From Streptantibioticus_C sp963761325 (lineage in GTDB: Bacteria > Actinomycetota > Actinomycetes > Streptomycetales > Streptomycetaceae): 64,000 nt of DNA. Below are positions 57,213-64,000 of this stretch, one piece after another. The notes under the pieces are model-generated. The model was not told where the DNA came from. It saw only the letters and a program-made list of their open reading frames with translations, and ran no database searches. Location of the stretch: NCBI GenBank assembly GCA_963761325.1, contig CAVXGZ010000004.1, positions 248,001 to 312,000 of the forward strand, given 5' to 3'. Each line of letters begins with the position of its first letter. Within the stretch, counting starts at the first letter, position 1. The translations under genes were made by a program, and so were the position numbers.

Positions 57213-57215
57213 TAG
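56127..57215 (+). CDS. IS630-family transposase
   Basis: The 362-aa DDE transposase has an N-terminal HTH (RIVLACAEGLSNARVAEDLG), a second HTH (GDSHWSTRSMAQAAGMSQSA), and catalytic motifs LAVDEKSQIQALDRTQP (D1), LVLDNYATHKT (D2) and LNLVERWFAELT (E). The last codon CAC is followed by TAG made of the duplicated target TA plus a flanking G, so the stop lies across the element end. The frame is otherwise uninterrupted and may be active. Confidence 0.93.
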   Translation: MPGPKPLPLELSDHERRVLRGWLRKQTASQALVLRSRIVLACAEGLSNARVAEDLGVSRETVRKWRSRFAADRLEGLVDRPRSGAPRKITDEQVEALVARTLGQTPATGDSHWSTRSMAQAAGMSQSAVSRIWRAFGLKPHIVETWKLSTDPQFVTKVRDVVGIYLSPPENALVLAVDEKSQIQALDRTQPVLPMSPTVPAKMTHDYVRHGTTSLFAALDIASGSVIAQHYRRHRHQEFLRFLKVIDAAVPQHLELHLVLDNYATHKTEPVKKWLLRHPRFHLHFTPTSASWLNLVERWFAELTCRKLRRSAHRSVIELERDIRSWINEWNKNPKPFIWTKTADDILDTLAAYCTRINDSGH

Positions 57216-57289
57216 TGCTCCGGCACCCCGTCGAGATCACTGACTTTCTTCCGCGGGCAGCACTATCGGGCAGGTCAGGACCCAGATCT

Positions 57290-57310
57290 CTGGGAGAAAG
57301 TTGGGAGACG
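57290..57310 (+). repeat. Right arm-type direct repeat
   Basis: CTGGGAGAAAGTTGGGAGA matches the left copy at 8700-8720. It lies about 105 bp from the right att core in the same orientation, consistent with an integrase arm site on attP. Confidence 0.5.
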
Positions 57311-57363
57311 ATCATGAAATAACCGCCTCCCCAGGCCCGCTCAGACCAACCACCACCCACCCC

Positions 57364-57396
57364 CTGACCTGCGATTTCCCGAACCCCGCAGGTCAG
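57364..57396. repeat. Inverted repeat beside attR
   Basis: A 10-bp stem, CTGACCTGCG, pairs with its complement CGCAGGTCAG across a 13-nt loop, 18 bp before the att core. It might be a recombination-directionality (Xis) site or the terminator for leftward reading; unproven. Confidence 0.4.
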
Positions 57397-57414
57397 TGGG
57401 CGGGCAGGGCCTCA

Positions 57415-57458
57415 TTCGGGACGAAGAGGCCGTGGGTTCAAATCCCGCCACCCCGACC
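57415..57458 (+). repeat. attR core, 44-bp direct repeat
   Basis: This perfect copy of 8587-8630 holds the 3' half of tRNA-Pro only, from the anticodon loop on; there is no 5' half and no promoter, so it is not a second tRNA. It marks the right end of the element. TCA at 57412-57414 just outside is the complement of the TGA that would end int in the circular form. Confidence 0.95.
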
Positions 57459-57463
57459 CAGGT

Positions 57464-57500
57464 CAGAAGGGCTCCGTAAGTCACTTACGGAGCCCTTCTG
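57464..57500 (+). terminator. Displaced tRNA-Pro terminator hairpin
   Basis: A perfect 17-bp stem (CAGAAGGGCTCCGTAAG, loop TCA) starts 5 bp after the right att core. Its place right after the tRNA 3' sequence identifies it as the original tRNA terminator. Confidence 0.88.
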
Positions 57501-57546
57501 CATGCCTAGGGAGCTAACCAGGGAGCCACCCGGCGTCGATCCGCAG

Positions 57547-57572
57547 GGCTCCGTAAGTCGACTTACGGAGCC
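57547..57572. terminator. Second hairpin sharing the same arm
   Basis: A 26-bp perfect palindrome, GGCTCCGTAAGTC and its complement, lies 46 bp after the previous hairpin and shares GGCTCCGTAAGT with it. It may serve the convergent VCBS gene, which ends at 57657. Confidence 0.7.
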
Positions 57573-57656
57573 GCCGGGGCGATCCCCACCACCTCGGCCA
57601 CCTCAACGGCGGCGGGTGCCGGAGGCGAACCCTCCGGCCCCGCCGCCGCGTTAGCG

Positions 57657-60633
57657 TCAGTAGAGGTTCAGGTAACTCTGCCAGCCGGCGCCGGCCTTGA
57701 TGCGGGCGCCGAACGTGCCGTTGCCGTGGCCGGGGTTGACCCAGACGTTGCCGGCGGAGTCGCGTTCCAGCAGGTCCGGCTTGCCGTCACCGGTCACGTC
57801 GCCCACGCCGATGATCGTGTTGTACCCCTTCCCCCAGTCGGTGAAGACCTCCTTGCGCGCCGTGTAGTCGCCCTTGCCGTTGCCGGCCATGAGCCACAGG
57901 TTCCCCTCGTGGTCGTACGCCAGCAGGTCGCCCACCCCGTCGCCGGTGACGTCCCCGACCGCGATCAGCTTCGTGTACGTCAGGCCGCCGCGCAGCAGCA
58001 CCCGCGCCCCGAACCGGCCCTGGGAGTCGCCCGGGTACAGGTACAGGTCGCCGTTCGACGAGCTCCACGCCAGCAGGTCCGGGTACCCGTCCCCGTTGAC
58101 GTCCCCGGCGTCCCCGAGCCACTTGTACTGGTTCCAGCCGGTGCCCAGGTCGGTGCTGGCCCCGCCGTACCACAGCTGCGAGTACACCCGCAGGTCGCCG
58201 GAGGAGGAACGGGCCAGCAGGTTGTTGCTCACTGTGCCGCGCAGGGCGCCGAACGGAACCAGGGTGGTCCCGGTCGGCCAGACCGACTTGTCCTGGAGCG
58301 GGGCGAAGGAGCCGCTGCCCGTCCCGGGCTTCCACGAGAACGTGGTGGCGGAGGTGCGGACCAGGATGTCGCCGATCGTCGTCCTGCTGGACGTCGTCCG
58401 TGGAGGTGAAGTCGTGGAAGGCGGGCGCACCGCCAGGCAGCCTCGTGGTGCCGGTGGCGATCGCGTCCGGTCCCTGGCCGTCGGCCGGCTGCGCGGTGAG
58501 CGTCCAGGTGTACGGGCCGACCGAGGGCCGGACGACGCCCGGCTCTGTGCCGTCCCAGACGGCGGTCAGTTGGGCGCGCGCCGGGCCGCCGGTGACCGTG
58601 CGGACCACCTTGCCGCTGAACTTGTCGGCGATGGTCAGCGTCCAGGAGGCGATCGGGCGGGACGGCGCCGCGGTCCACTGCAGCCCGGTGGTGCCGTAGG
58701 TGTCGACGGTTTCGCCGCTGAGGGCCAGGCCGGACGGTTGCACGCCGCTCGGCACCACGTGAACGGTTCCGTCGCCGCCCGCGTACGCGATCCCGCCGCC
58801 GTACGGGTCGACGGTCCAGCCCTGTCCCAGCACGGGGTCTGGCAGGTCGGCGATCTGGCGGGTCCGTGCCGTACCGCTGGTGACGTCGGTGACGCCGAGG
58901 GTGCCGCCGGAGACGGTCGCCACGAACCCGTCGCCGAGCACGGTGCCCCCGTCGGCGGTCCACGGCACGGGCACCGACGTGCGGGTCGCCGTGTCGTAGA
59001 CCCCGGCGCCGCCGTCGGCCGTCGCACAGGCCCAGTAGATCCACGGGCCGTTCGCCCGCAGCACCGACAACGGACAGTCCGCGACGGTGAACGTGCCGGG
59101 CGCGGGGGCGGTGGTGTCCAGGTTGACGCCGGTGACCGTGCCCGGCGCGGTCTGGGTCCACAAGGTGGTCGCCGACAGCGCGAACGTGGTGAACGGCTGC
59201 TGCTTCGCCGTGTTGCCCGTGTCGAGCTGGACGACCCGGGTCCCCGCCGGTGTCAGGCCGCTGTACGCCTCGGTCGAACCGGCCACCTGGACGTCGCGCA
59301 GGTCGGACAGGCCGGTGGAGGTCGGGGGCTTCTGCGAGCTCGACATCATGTCGCCGTTCGCCGCGTCCACCACGACCGGTGTGCCGTCGGCGTACGAGAA
59401 CAACGCGTCACCCTGCGGCAGGGAGAGAGCCGGCGTGCTGGTCGCACCCGTGGATCCCGCGGCGTCGACGGGCAGTTCGGTGTGCTGTATCCGGGACGCG
59501 TCCGGGGTGTACGCGGTGGTGTACGCGGCGTCCAGTTCCCCGTTCGCCAGGGCGAGGGCGTCCGGCTGCCAGGTGGCCACCGGGAAGTCCGCGACCGAGG
59601 TCGAGTCGACCGAGCCGTCGGAGGCGGCGGTCAGCACGTGCAGGGCGGTGCCGGACGCCGAGGGCTGCGCGATCACGACCTTGCCGTCCGGGGAGTCCGG
59701 GTCGGTGAGCGTGTTGATGGCCGGGGAACCGGTGCCCAGGGACTGACTGGGCCCGCCGTCGAGCGGGAGCGCGGAAAACGTGGAGTCGGAGCCGGCTCCC
59801 GACGTGAACACGATGAGGTCGTCCCCCACCACGCCGACCGGGCGGGACGGGCCGGGCAGCGTCAGGGTGGCGGACACCGGGGGCGCCGTGACGTCGCTCG
59901 CGTCGAAGATCCGGACGTCGCCGGAGGTGTCCAGGTAGACCAGCTTGCCGTCGCCGACGGCGAAGTGTCCCGTTCCCGGCAGCGAGGACGCGTCGATGAC
60001 GGACGTGCTGCCGTCAGCGTTGATCCACAGGTAGTACCAGGCGTCATTCCATGAGTATTCGATCATCAGATGAGCGCTGTCCCCGCCGCCCCAGGTCACG
60101 GTGCCGGGCCTGGCGCCGACCGGCAGGGCGACCGGGGTGAAGGTCCCGTCCGGTGAGAGCAGCGCTATCCCGCCCTGGTGGGCCACCAGGGCCTTGCCGG
60201 CGAAGGTGCCGTACACGGAGCAGGAGCAGACCGTCCGGCGGCTGCCGTCGGAAATGCTCTGGAACACCAGCGGGGTGCCGGTGAATTCGGCGCCGTAGAA
60301 CGCCACCAGCCCGTCGCCGGCGTACCGGGCGTACTGGGCTCCGGGCGGGAGCGGCAGTTGCGTGGTGGTCCCGGAGGCGAAGTCGGTCCAGGCGTAGCTG
60401 TTCTCGTAACTGCCGTGCAGGACGCCGGTCGAGGAGACGTCGAGCACCTGGCCCGGGTCGATGGTGGCCGGAACCGTCTGCGCGGGCAGGGTGACCGGCG
60501 CGGTGACCGGTCCCGGTGCGGTGTCCGCCCAGGCGATGGGAACAGCGAAGGTTGCCGCGAGTACGGTCGCGGTGGCCGCGGCCAGAAGCCGGCCGTGTCT
60601 GTGAGGGTGTCGAGCCACCCGTTTCCTCCCCAT
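57657..60633 (-). pseudogene. Secreted FG-GAP/VCBS-repeat protein with frameshift
   Basis: The gene starts MGRKRVARHPHRHGRLLAAA with a signal peptide (ATATVLAATFAVPIAWADT). A long beta-propeller-like region follows (for example DGSRRTVCSCSVYGTFAGKA; GTHDVTSG-like strands). After an Ig-like region the frame breaks between 58376 and 58390; the second frame holds three FG-GAP motifs GDVNGDGYPDLLAWSS, GDVTGDGVGDLLAYDHEG and GDVTGDGKPDLLERDSAG and ends at 57657. Together about 990 residues, normal for Streptomyces VCBS proteins. A one-base error or real frameshift cannot be told apart; without it the protein would be whole. Confidence 0.82.
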
Positions 60634-61273
60634 GAAGGGAGCGAACCGGGCGCTCAACGCCGGCCGTGGTGGGGGAGACACGCCGGCGGCCCGTACCCGG
60701 CCCGCTCAAGTCGGCCCAGTGTACGAACCTTTCCCCGCACCACGGCAGCAGCCCCCGACGCAGGCGCGAGCAGCCCGGTCGCCGGGCGTCCTTCCGGTAC
60801 TGCAGCCGCATTTCACTGCCGAACCGGCGTAGGAGCCCGACCCCAGCGGCTCCCACGGTCCCCGGACCGAACTTCCGGGGCCGGGATCACGACCTGCGCG
60901 TTCCGTGTCCGACAGGTCGGTAAACCACGGTCAACAGCGGGTGCCACGGCGAGCCCGAGGCTCTGTCCCGGCACCTCCAACTCGCCATAGGTGGGCAATC
61001 CCAACCGGCCACGAACGGTGTCCCGGCTGTCCGGCTACGGACGACTGCGACACCCCCGCGCGTTGCAGCCGTCGGCGAAGCCGATCCCGTAGGTCGTGGT
61101 CGCCACAAGCGACTCCGCTGAGAGTCCTGCGGGTCGGCTGAGTGTCCAACTGCGCTACAACGACCGCGTACCGAGCCGTACAACCACGGACACTCAGGGA
61201 CCCTCCCAGCAGGTCAACAACGCCCCCGCCTCACGTCGAACAAGGGCGTCGAACGTGCCTGTCCGGACTTGGC
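60634..61273. other. Non-coding gap
   Basis: These 640 bp hold the VCBS gene promoter and the 3' flank of the next gene. A weak 7-bp hairpin (CCCCGGA-N7-TCCGGGG) lies at 60860-60880. No recognisable gene or element end was found. Confidence 0.4.
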
Positions 61274-61891
61274 TTATTCGGGGAACGCATCTTCGGGTAG
61301 GTATCGCAGGCCCTTGCACAGGCGGTCCACGTCTTCGATGGCTGCCATGACGCGTTGGGGATCGGCGACGGCGATGACCGACGCGAAGAGTCCGTGTTCC
61401 TGAACATCCCACGCGTAACGCACACTTGCGATGATGCCGCCGTCGTCGTCCTTCGCGTACCGGACGGCCTTCTTGCCGGTGCCCAGACCGGGCACGGTGA
61501 AGTCCTCGATGAGAGGCGGTTCGACGGCGGCGGGCTCGTCGAGTCCGAGTGCGTAGCGGAAGTGGGGCTCGTTGTCTTCTGCGGACTCGTAGTCGCCGAC
61601 GTAGACGGCGAGCGGAATGTCCCGCGGCGAGGGCAGGTGCAGGAAGATCTCGAAACCTGGCCTGAACTCGGGCAGGATCTCGGCGCACCGGACGAGCACG
61701 CGCGCCAGTTCGTCCACCTCCCCAGGGCCCGGCGTCAGACCGCTGTCCTCCCAGCGGACTCCGGCCGCCGCCCGGCTCCACGGCACGGGATCGGGGAAGT
61801 CGTCCTCGAAGTCGGGCAACGGCCAGACAGTGGGCAGCCGCATCCAGCACCGCTCGTCGACCTCGGTCGCTTCCAGGTAGTACTCAGTCAT
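61274..61891 (-). CDS. Hypothetical protein, third gene of T7SS-like operon
   Basis: The 205-aa protein reads MTEYYLEATEVDERCWMRLP, is acidic, and has FEIFLHLPSPRDIPLAVYVG and KKAVRYAKDDDGGIIASVRY. No family is recognised. It overlaps the previous gene by 8 bp and so belongs to the operon led by the T7SS-substrate-like gene. Proteins of this size next to secreted toxins often act as immunity or chaperone proteins; that is only a possibility. Confidence 0.7.
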   Translation of the reverse strand: MTEYYLEATEVDERCWMRLPTVWPLPDFEDDFPDPVPWSRAAAGVRWEDSGLTPGPGEVDELARVLVRCAEILPEFRPGFEIFLHLPSPRDIPLAVYVGDYESAEDNEPHFRYALGLDEPAAVEPPLIEDFTVPGLGTGKKAVRYAKDDDGGIIASVRYAWDVQEHGLFASVIAVADPQRVMAAIEDVDRLCKGLRYLPEDAFPE

Positions 61892-62594
61892 CGTGCGGAC
61901 GCCCCTGTGTGCTGGAAGGTGTGCCGGGCGGCAGATCCTTGCCGTCCCTGGTCCATCGAAATGTCATCACGCTCGCGTCGAACAGCTCCGCGACCGCCTT
62001 GGTGAAGTCGCTTTCCACATCACCGTCACCCGGTGTGGAGAACACGATCGACAGCATGCGCCGCGGGTCGTAAGGCACCGGCAAGGCGTATTCGACGCGG
62101 CGCGTAGCCACCTGCACGTCACGCTCGGGTTCGGCCGGGCGCACGTGTTCCCGCCGCACGGTCAGCGTGCCGACCAGTTCCTGCGTGGATGTCCGGACAT
62201 CCCCCTGGGTCGGGACAAGGCTGGCGAGCAGCAACTCCGGTAAAAGAGGGACCGCTTCTTGCAAGGTGTGCTCGCTCACCACGAAGGACGCGGCGAGCGC
62301 CACGCCGTAGCGCGTGGTCAAAGGGAGGTACAGGTCGAGTCCGCCGGCCTTTCGGGCATCGGTGATCTGCCGTGTGACGGAACGGCGCACCGTCAACCGG
62401 TACTTCATCCCATCATCCTTGGAAACTTCCGGAGGAAGCTGCTTCAGACGGCTGAAGACCAGATCTTCCAGGGCCTGTTCGGTGCCGCCACGCAAGGGAA
62501 TGCGTACCCACCCCGGAGGAATGATCAGGCGGTATCCGTTCGGCACCACCGGCGGTGCGGACCCGCCCACGTCCGGCTGCGGCACGGTCACCAC
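61884..62594 (-). CDS. Hypothetical protein, second gene of T7SS-like operon
   Basis: The 236-aa protein starts MVTVPQPDVGGSAPPVVPNG and reads YRLIIPPGWVRIPLRGGTEQ and YALPVPYDPRRMLSIVFSTP. It has a mixed alpha/beta look, no signal peptide, no membrane helix and no recognised motif. It overlaps the upstream gene by 7 bp and the downstream one by 8 bp. It may be a chaperone for the large upstream protein, as EspG-like proteins are for ESX substrates, but I see no direct similarity. Confidence 0.7.
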   Translation of the reverse strand: MVTVPQPDVGGSAPPVVPNGYRLIIPPGWVRIPLRGGTEQALEDLVFSRLKQLPPEVSKDDGMKYRLTVRRSVTRQITDARKAGGLDLYLPLTTRYGVALAASFVVSEHTLQEAVPLLPELLLASLVPTQGDVRTSTQELVGTLTVRREHVRPAEPERDVQVATRRVEYALPVPYDPRRMLSIVFSTPGDGDVESDFTKAVAELFDASVMTFRWTRDGKDLPPGTPSSTQGRPHDD

Positions 62595-63940
62595 TGACTC
62601 CCGATCGCCACGGTGTACTTCTCCTCAAGGTGCGCGTATTCGGAGGACCAGGCACCAGCGGCTTTGCTGCCCCAGTCGAATGCCGTGTTCGCCCCGGCGA
62701 TGCCGCGCACCGCACCCATGGCGGTGTCGGCGTGGCGGCTGGCCTGCTGCACCGCCGGGTTGTGGGAATAACGGGTCCGCATGGCATTGATGTCCTTGTA
62801 CTGTGCCGCCGCTTCCTTCTCGCCGCCGGCCAGGGCTCTTTCGGTACGACTGGGTTCAGGCATGGGGCGAGCGTGCTCCGCCGCGCGGGCCGCCGTGCCG
62901 GCAGCCTCCGCTCTTCCCCGCACCACGCCCCTCGCCTGCCGGGCTCCTGCCCGCGCCGCCCGGCTCGCGGTCCGGCTGTTCGTTGTACGGTATGTATCCC
63001 GCAGGACGTTGTCCGAGTCCCGCATCACCTGGGAGCCCGCTTCTTCCGCCGCGGCTCCCTCGGACGCCAGCTTCGTCGCCGCGCGGATGGCCTTCAAGGA
63101 CTTCAGTGCCCGGCCCAGGGCAAACCCTCCGAGGAATCCGACGATATCCAGCCCGACATCGAACCACGAGCCGTTGCCGGTTGCAGCGGCGAGCACGTCC
63201 TTGACCGCCATGGCAATGCCGATCACTGTGCAGGCGATGACGATCCAGCCAGCCGGTGTGCAGAACAGGGCGATGATTCCGATGACGGATACGATGATGC
63301 CGAGAGCGTTGAAGATGTCGTTGAGCCAGCGGTTGCCGAGAACGTCCCCGACATCGTCGGAGAAGCGTTCCCACCAGCTGTCCTTGATGATGTCGTCGCA
63401 AGCGGCATCGATCTGCTTCGCGTAATGGGCGGCGCGGTGGTCGCGGTGGTCGGTGAGGCGGTGGAGAGAGACGCGGTAGGGCTGGACGGGATCGTCGTGG
63501 TGAGCGGGCGGGGGCACGGTAGCGTCGTGGGCGGGGTGATGTGCGGAGGCGGAGCCGGACGCGGCATGCTGGGCAGCCTTGGCCTGGTCCTCTGCGGACT
63601 GGGCATTGTGCAACAGGTGAACGGACTCGCCCTGGAAGTCCTCCAGTTCGCCGGCCCATGAGGTCAGATGGCCGTGGACGTGCTCGTACCGTTCGGCGAC
63701 CTCGCGCAGGTGCTTCTCCAGATCCATGGCCCCGCCCCGGAGCTTGTCGGCGTACTTGCCCTTGAGCCCCTCTCCATGGCCGATGACGCGCAAGTCGGCG
63801 GCCTGGTCACGCAGCCACTGGGCAACGTGCTTCATATGGCTGGCCTCGTCGCGTATGCCGGCCGGGTCCCCCGGAACGGGGTCGGTGTCGGTGAGCGGGG
63901 TCCAGTCGACGGGACGGTGAGCGCTGGAGGCACTGGTCAC
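62588..63940 (-). CDS. Putative T7SS-secreted, WXG-like protein with membrane segment
   Basis: The 450-aa protein starts at GTG 63940 and has a helical N-terminus with ESX-like features (HMKHVAQWLRDQAADLRVIG; YADKLRGGAMDLEKHLREVA; HLTSWAGELEDF, about 35-115). A His/Ala-rich linker, hydrophobic helices (LNDIFNALGIIVSVIGIIAL, GWIVIACTVIGIAMAV), a Gly-rich segment and an Ala/Arg-rich C-terminal half follow. The layout fits Streptomyces putative type VII substrates. No toxin domain is evident at the C-terminus. It is first in an operon with two small partners; the final 60 bp of the window lie upstream. Confidence 0.75.
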   Translation of the reverse strand: MTSASSAHRPVDWTPLTDTDPVPGDPAGIRDEASHMKHVAQWLRDQAADLRVIGHGEGLKGKYADKLRGGAMDLEKHLREVAERYEHVHGHLTSWAGELEDFQGESVHLLHNAQSAEDQAKAAQHAASGSASAHHPAHDATVPPPAHHDDPVQPYRVSLHRLTDHRDHRAAHYAKQIDAACDDIIKDSWWERFSDDVGDVLGNRWLNDIFNALGIIVSVIGIIALFCTPAGWIVIACTVIGIAMAVKDVLAAATGNGSWFDVGLDIVGFLGGFALGRALKSLKAIRAATKLASEGAAAEEAGSQVMRDSDNVLRDTYRTTNSRTASRAARAGARQARGVVRGRAEAAGTAARAAEHARPMPEPSRTERALAGGEKEAAAQYKDINAMRTRYSHNPAVQQASRHADTAMGAVRGIAGANTAFDWGSKAAGAWSSEYAHLEEKYTVAIGSQW

Positions 63941-64000
63941 TGGTGACCCGCCTTGCCGCCGTTGTGTGTATGACCGTGTCCGGTAAGGTTCTTGGCTAGT

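Noticed and set aside
57415..57458. Second tRNA-Pro gene
   Set aside because: Only the 3' half is present; the acceptor 5' strand and D-arm are missing, so it is attR.
60813..61183. Short minus-strand frames in the gap after the VCBS gene
   Set aside because: No ribosome-binding site, no conserved pattern, and overlapping frames contradict each other.

Overview
The DNA is very GC-rich and codes in the biased style of a filamentous actinomycete. Gene content and order point to Streptomyces or a close relative: paired ArsA-like ATPases converging on wblA, followed by a bifunctional penicillin-binding protein, RidA, GatB/YqeY and a metallophosphoesterase. Products are inferred from motifs read in the translations; no database search was possible.

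Layout. (1) 1-8.55 kb is chromosomal core: partial NUDIX hydrolase, RidA, DUF4177 protein, two ArsA-like ATPases, WblA, class A PBP, GatB/YqeY, metallophosphoesterase, then tRNA-Pro(CGG). (2) 8587-57458 is one integrated element of about 48.8 kb. It is bounded by a 44-bp direct repeat of the tRNA-Pro 3' half, perfect at 8587-8630 and 57415-57458. The left end holds a tyrosine integrase, an excisionase-like protein, an HTH protein, a DUF2637 membrane protein, a duplicated MobC-like protein and an HUH relaxase. I see no FtsK/TraB translocase or known Rep, so it looks mobilisable rather than self-conjugative. (3) Cargo A (16.3-30.9 kb) is a metabolic island. A minus-strand run holds a radical-SAM-like protein, a short phosphoketolase-like enzyme, an enolase-superfamily protein, a small unknown, a HAD protein, a methyltransferase and a creatininase-family protein, all with overlapping start and stop codons. 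PhyH, YrdC, CYTH, isochorismatase and FAD-reductase-like genes follow. An XRE/TPR regulator and an RsbW-like ATP-binding protein sit divergently at its head. (4) Cargo B (31.9-56.1 kb) looks like a defence island. It has a PLD-SNF2 helicase / DUF1156 methylase / small protein / DUF499 ATPase operon; a four-gene SF1 helicase and Cas4-like operon that I do not recognise; a DUF6119-like gene; a decayed SMI1/KNR4-like gene; a BRCT-PD-(D/E)XK protein divergent from a GmrSD-type nuclease; and an XRE protein with a glycine-rich membrane segment coupled to a small ORF. Insertion sequences (degenerate IS982, IS701-type, IS630-type) punctuate it. (5) 57.46-64 kb is chromosomal again: the displaced terminator of the tRNA, a secreted FG-GAP/VCBS-repeat protein with a frameshift, and a three-gene operon led by a T7SS-substrate-like protein.

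How it fits together. The element integrates by recombination in tRNA-Pro and restores the tRNA. The recombination point lies inside the integrase gene: the attP copy would end the protein with TGA at the core edge, while the integrated copy reads on into antisense tRNA sequence for 39 more residues. The least familiar parts are the coupled radical-SAM/phosphoketolase-like/enolase operon, the four-gene Cas4-like/helicase operon, the BRCT-nuclease/GmrSD pair and the XRE-glycine-rich membrane module.
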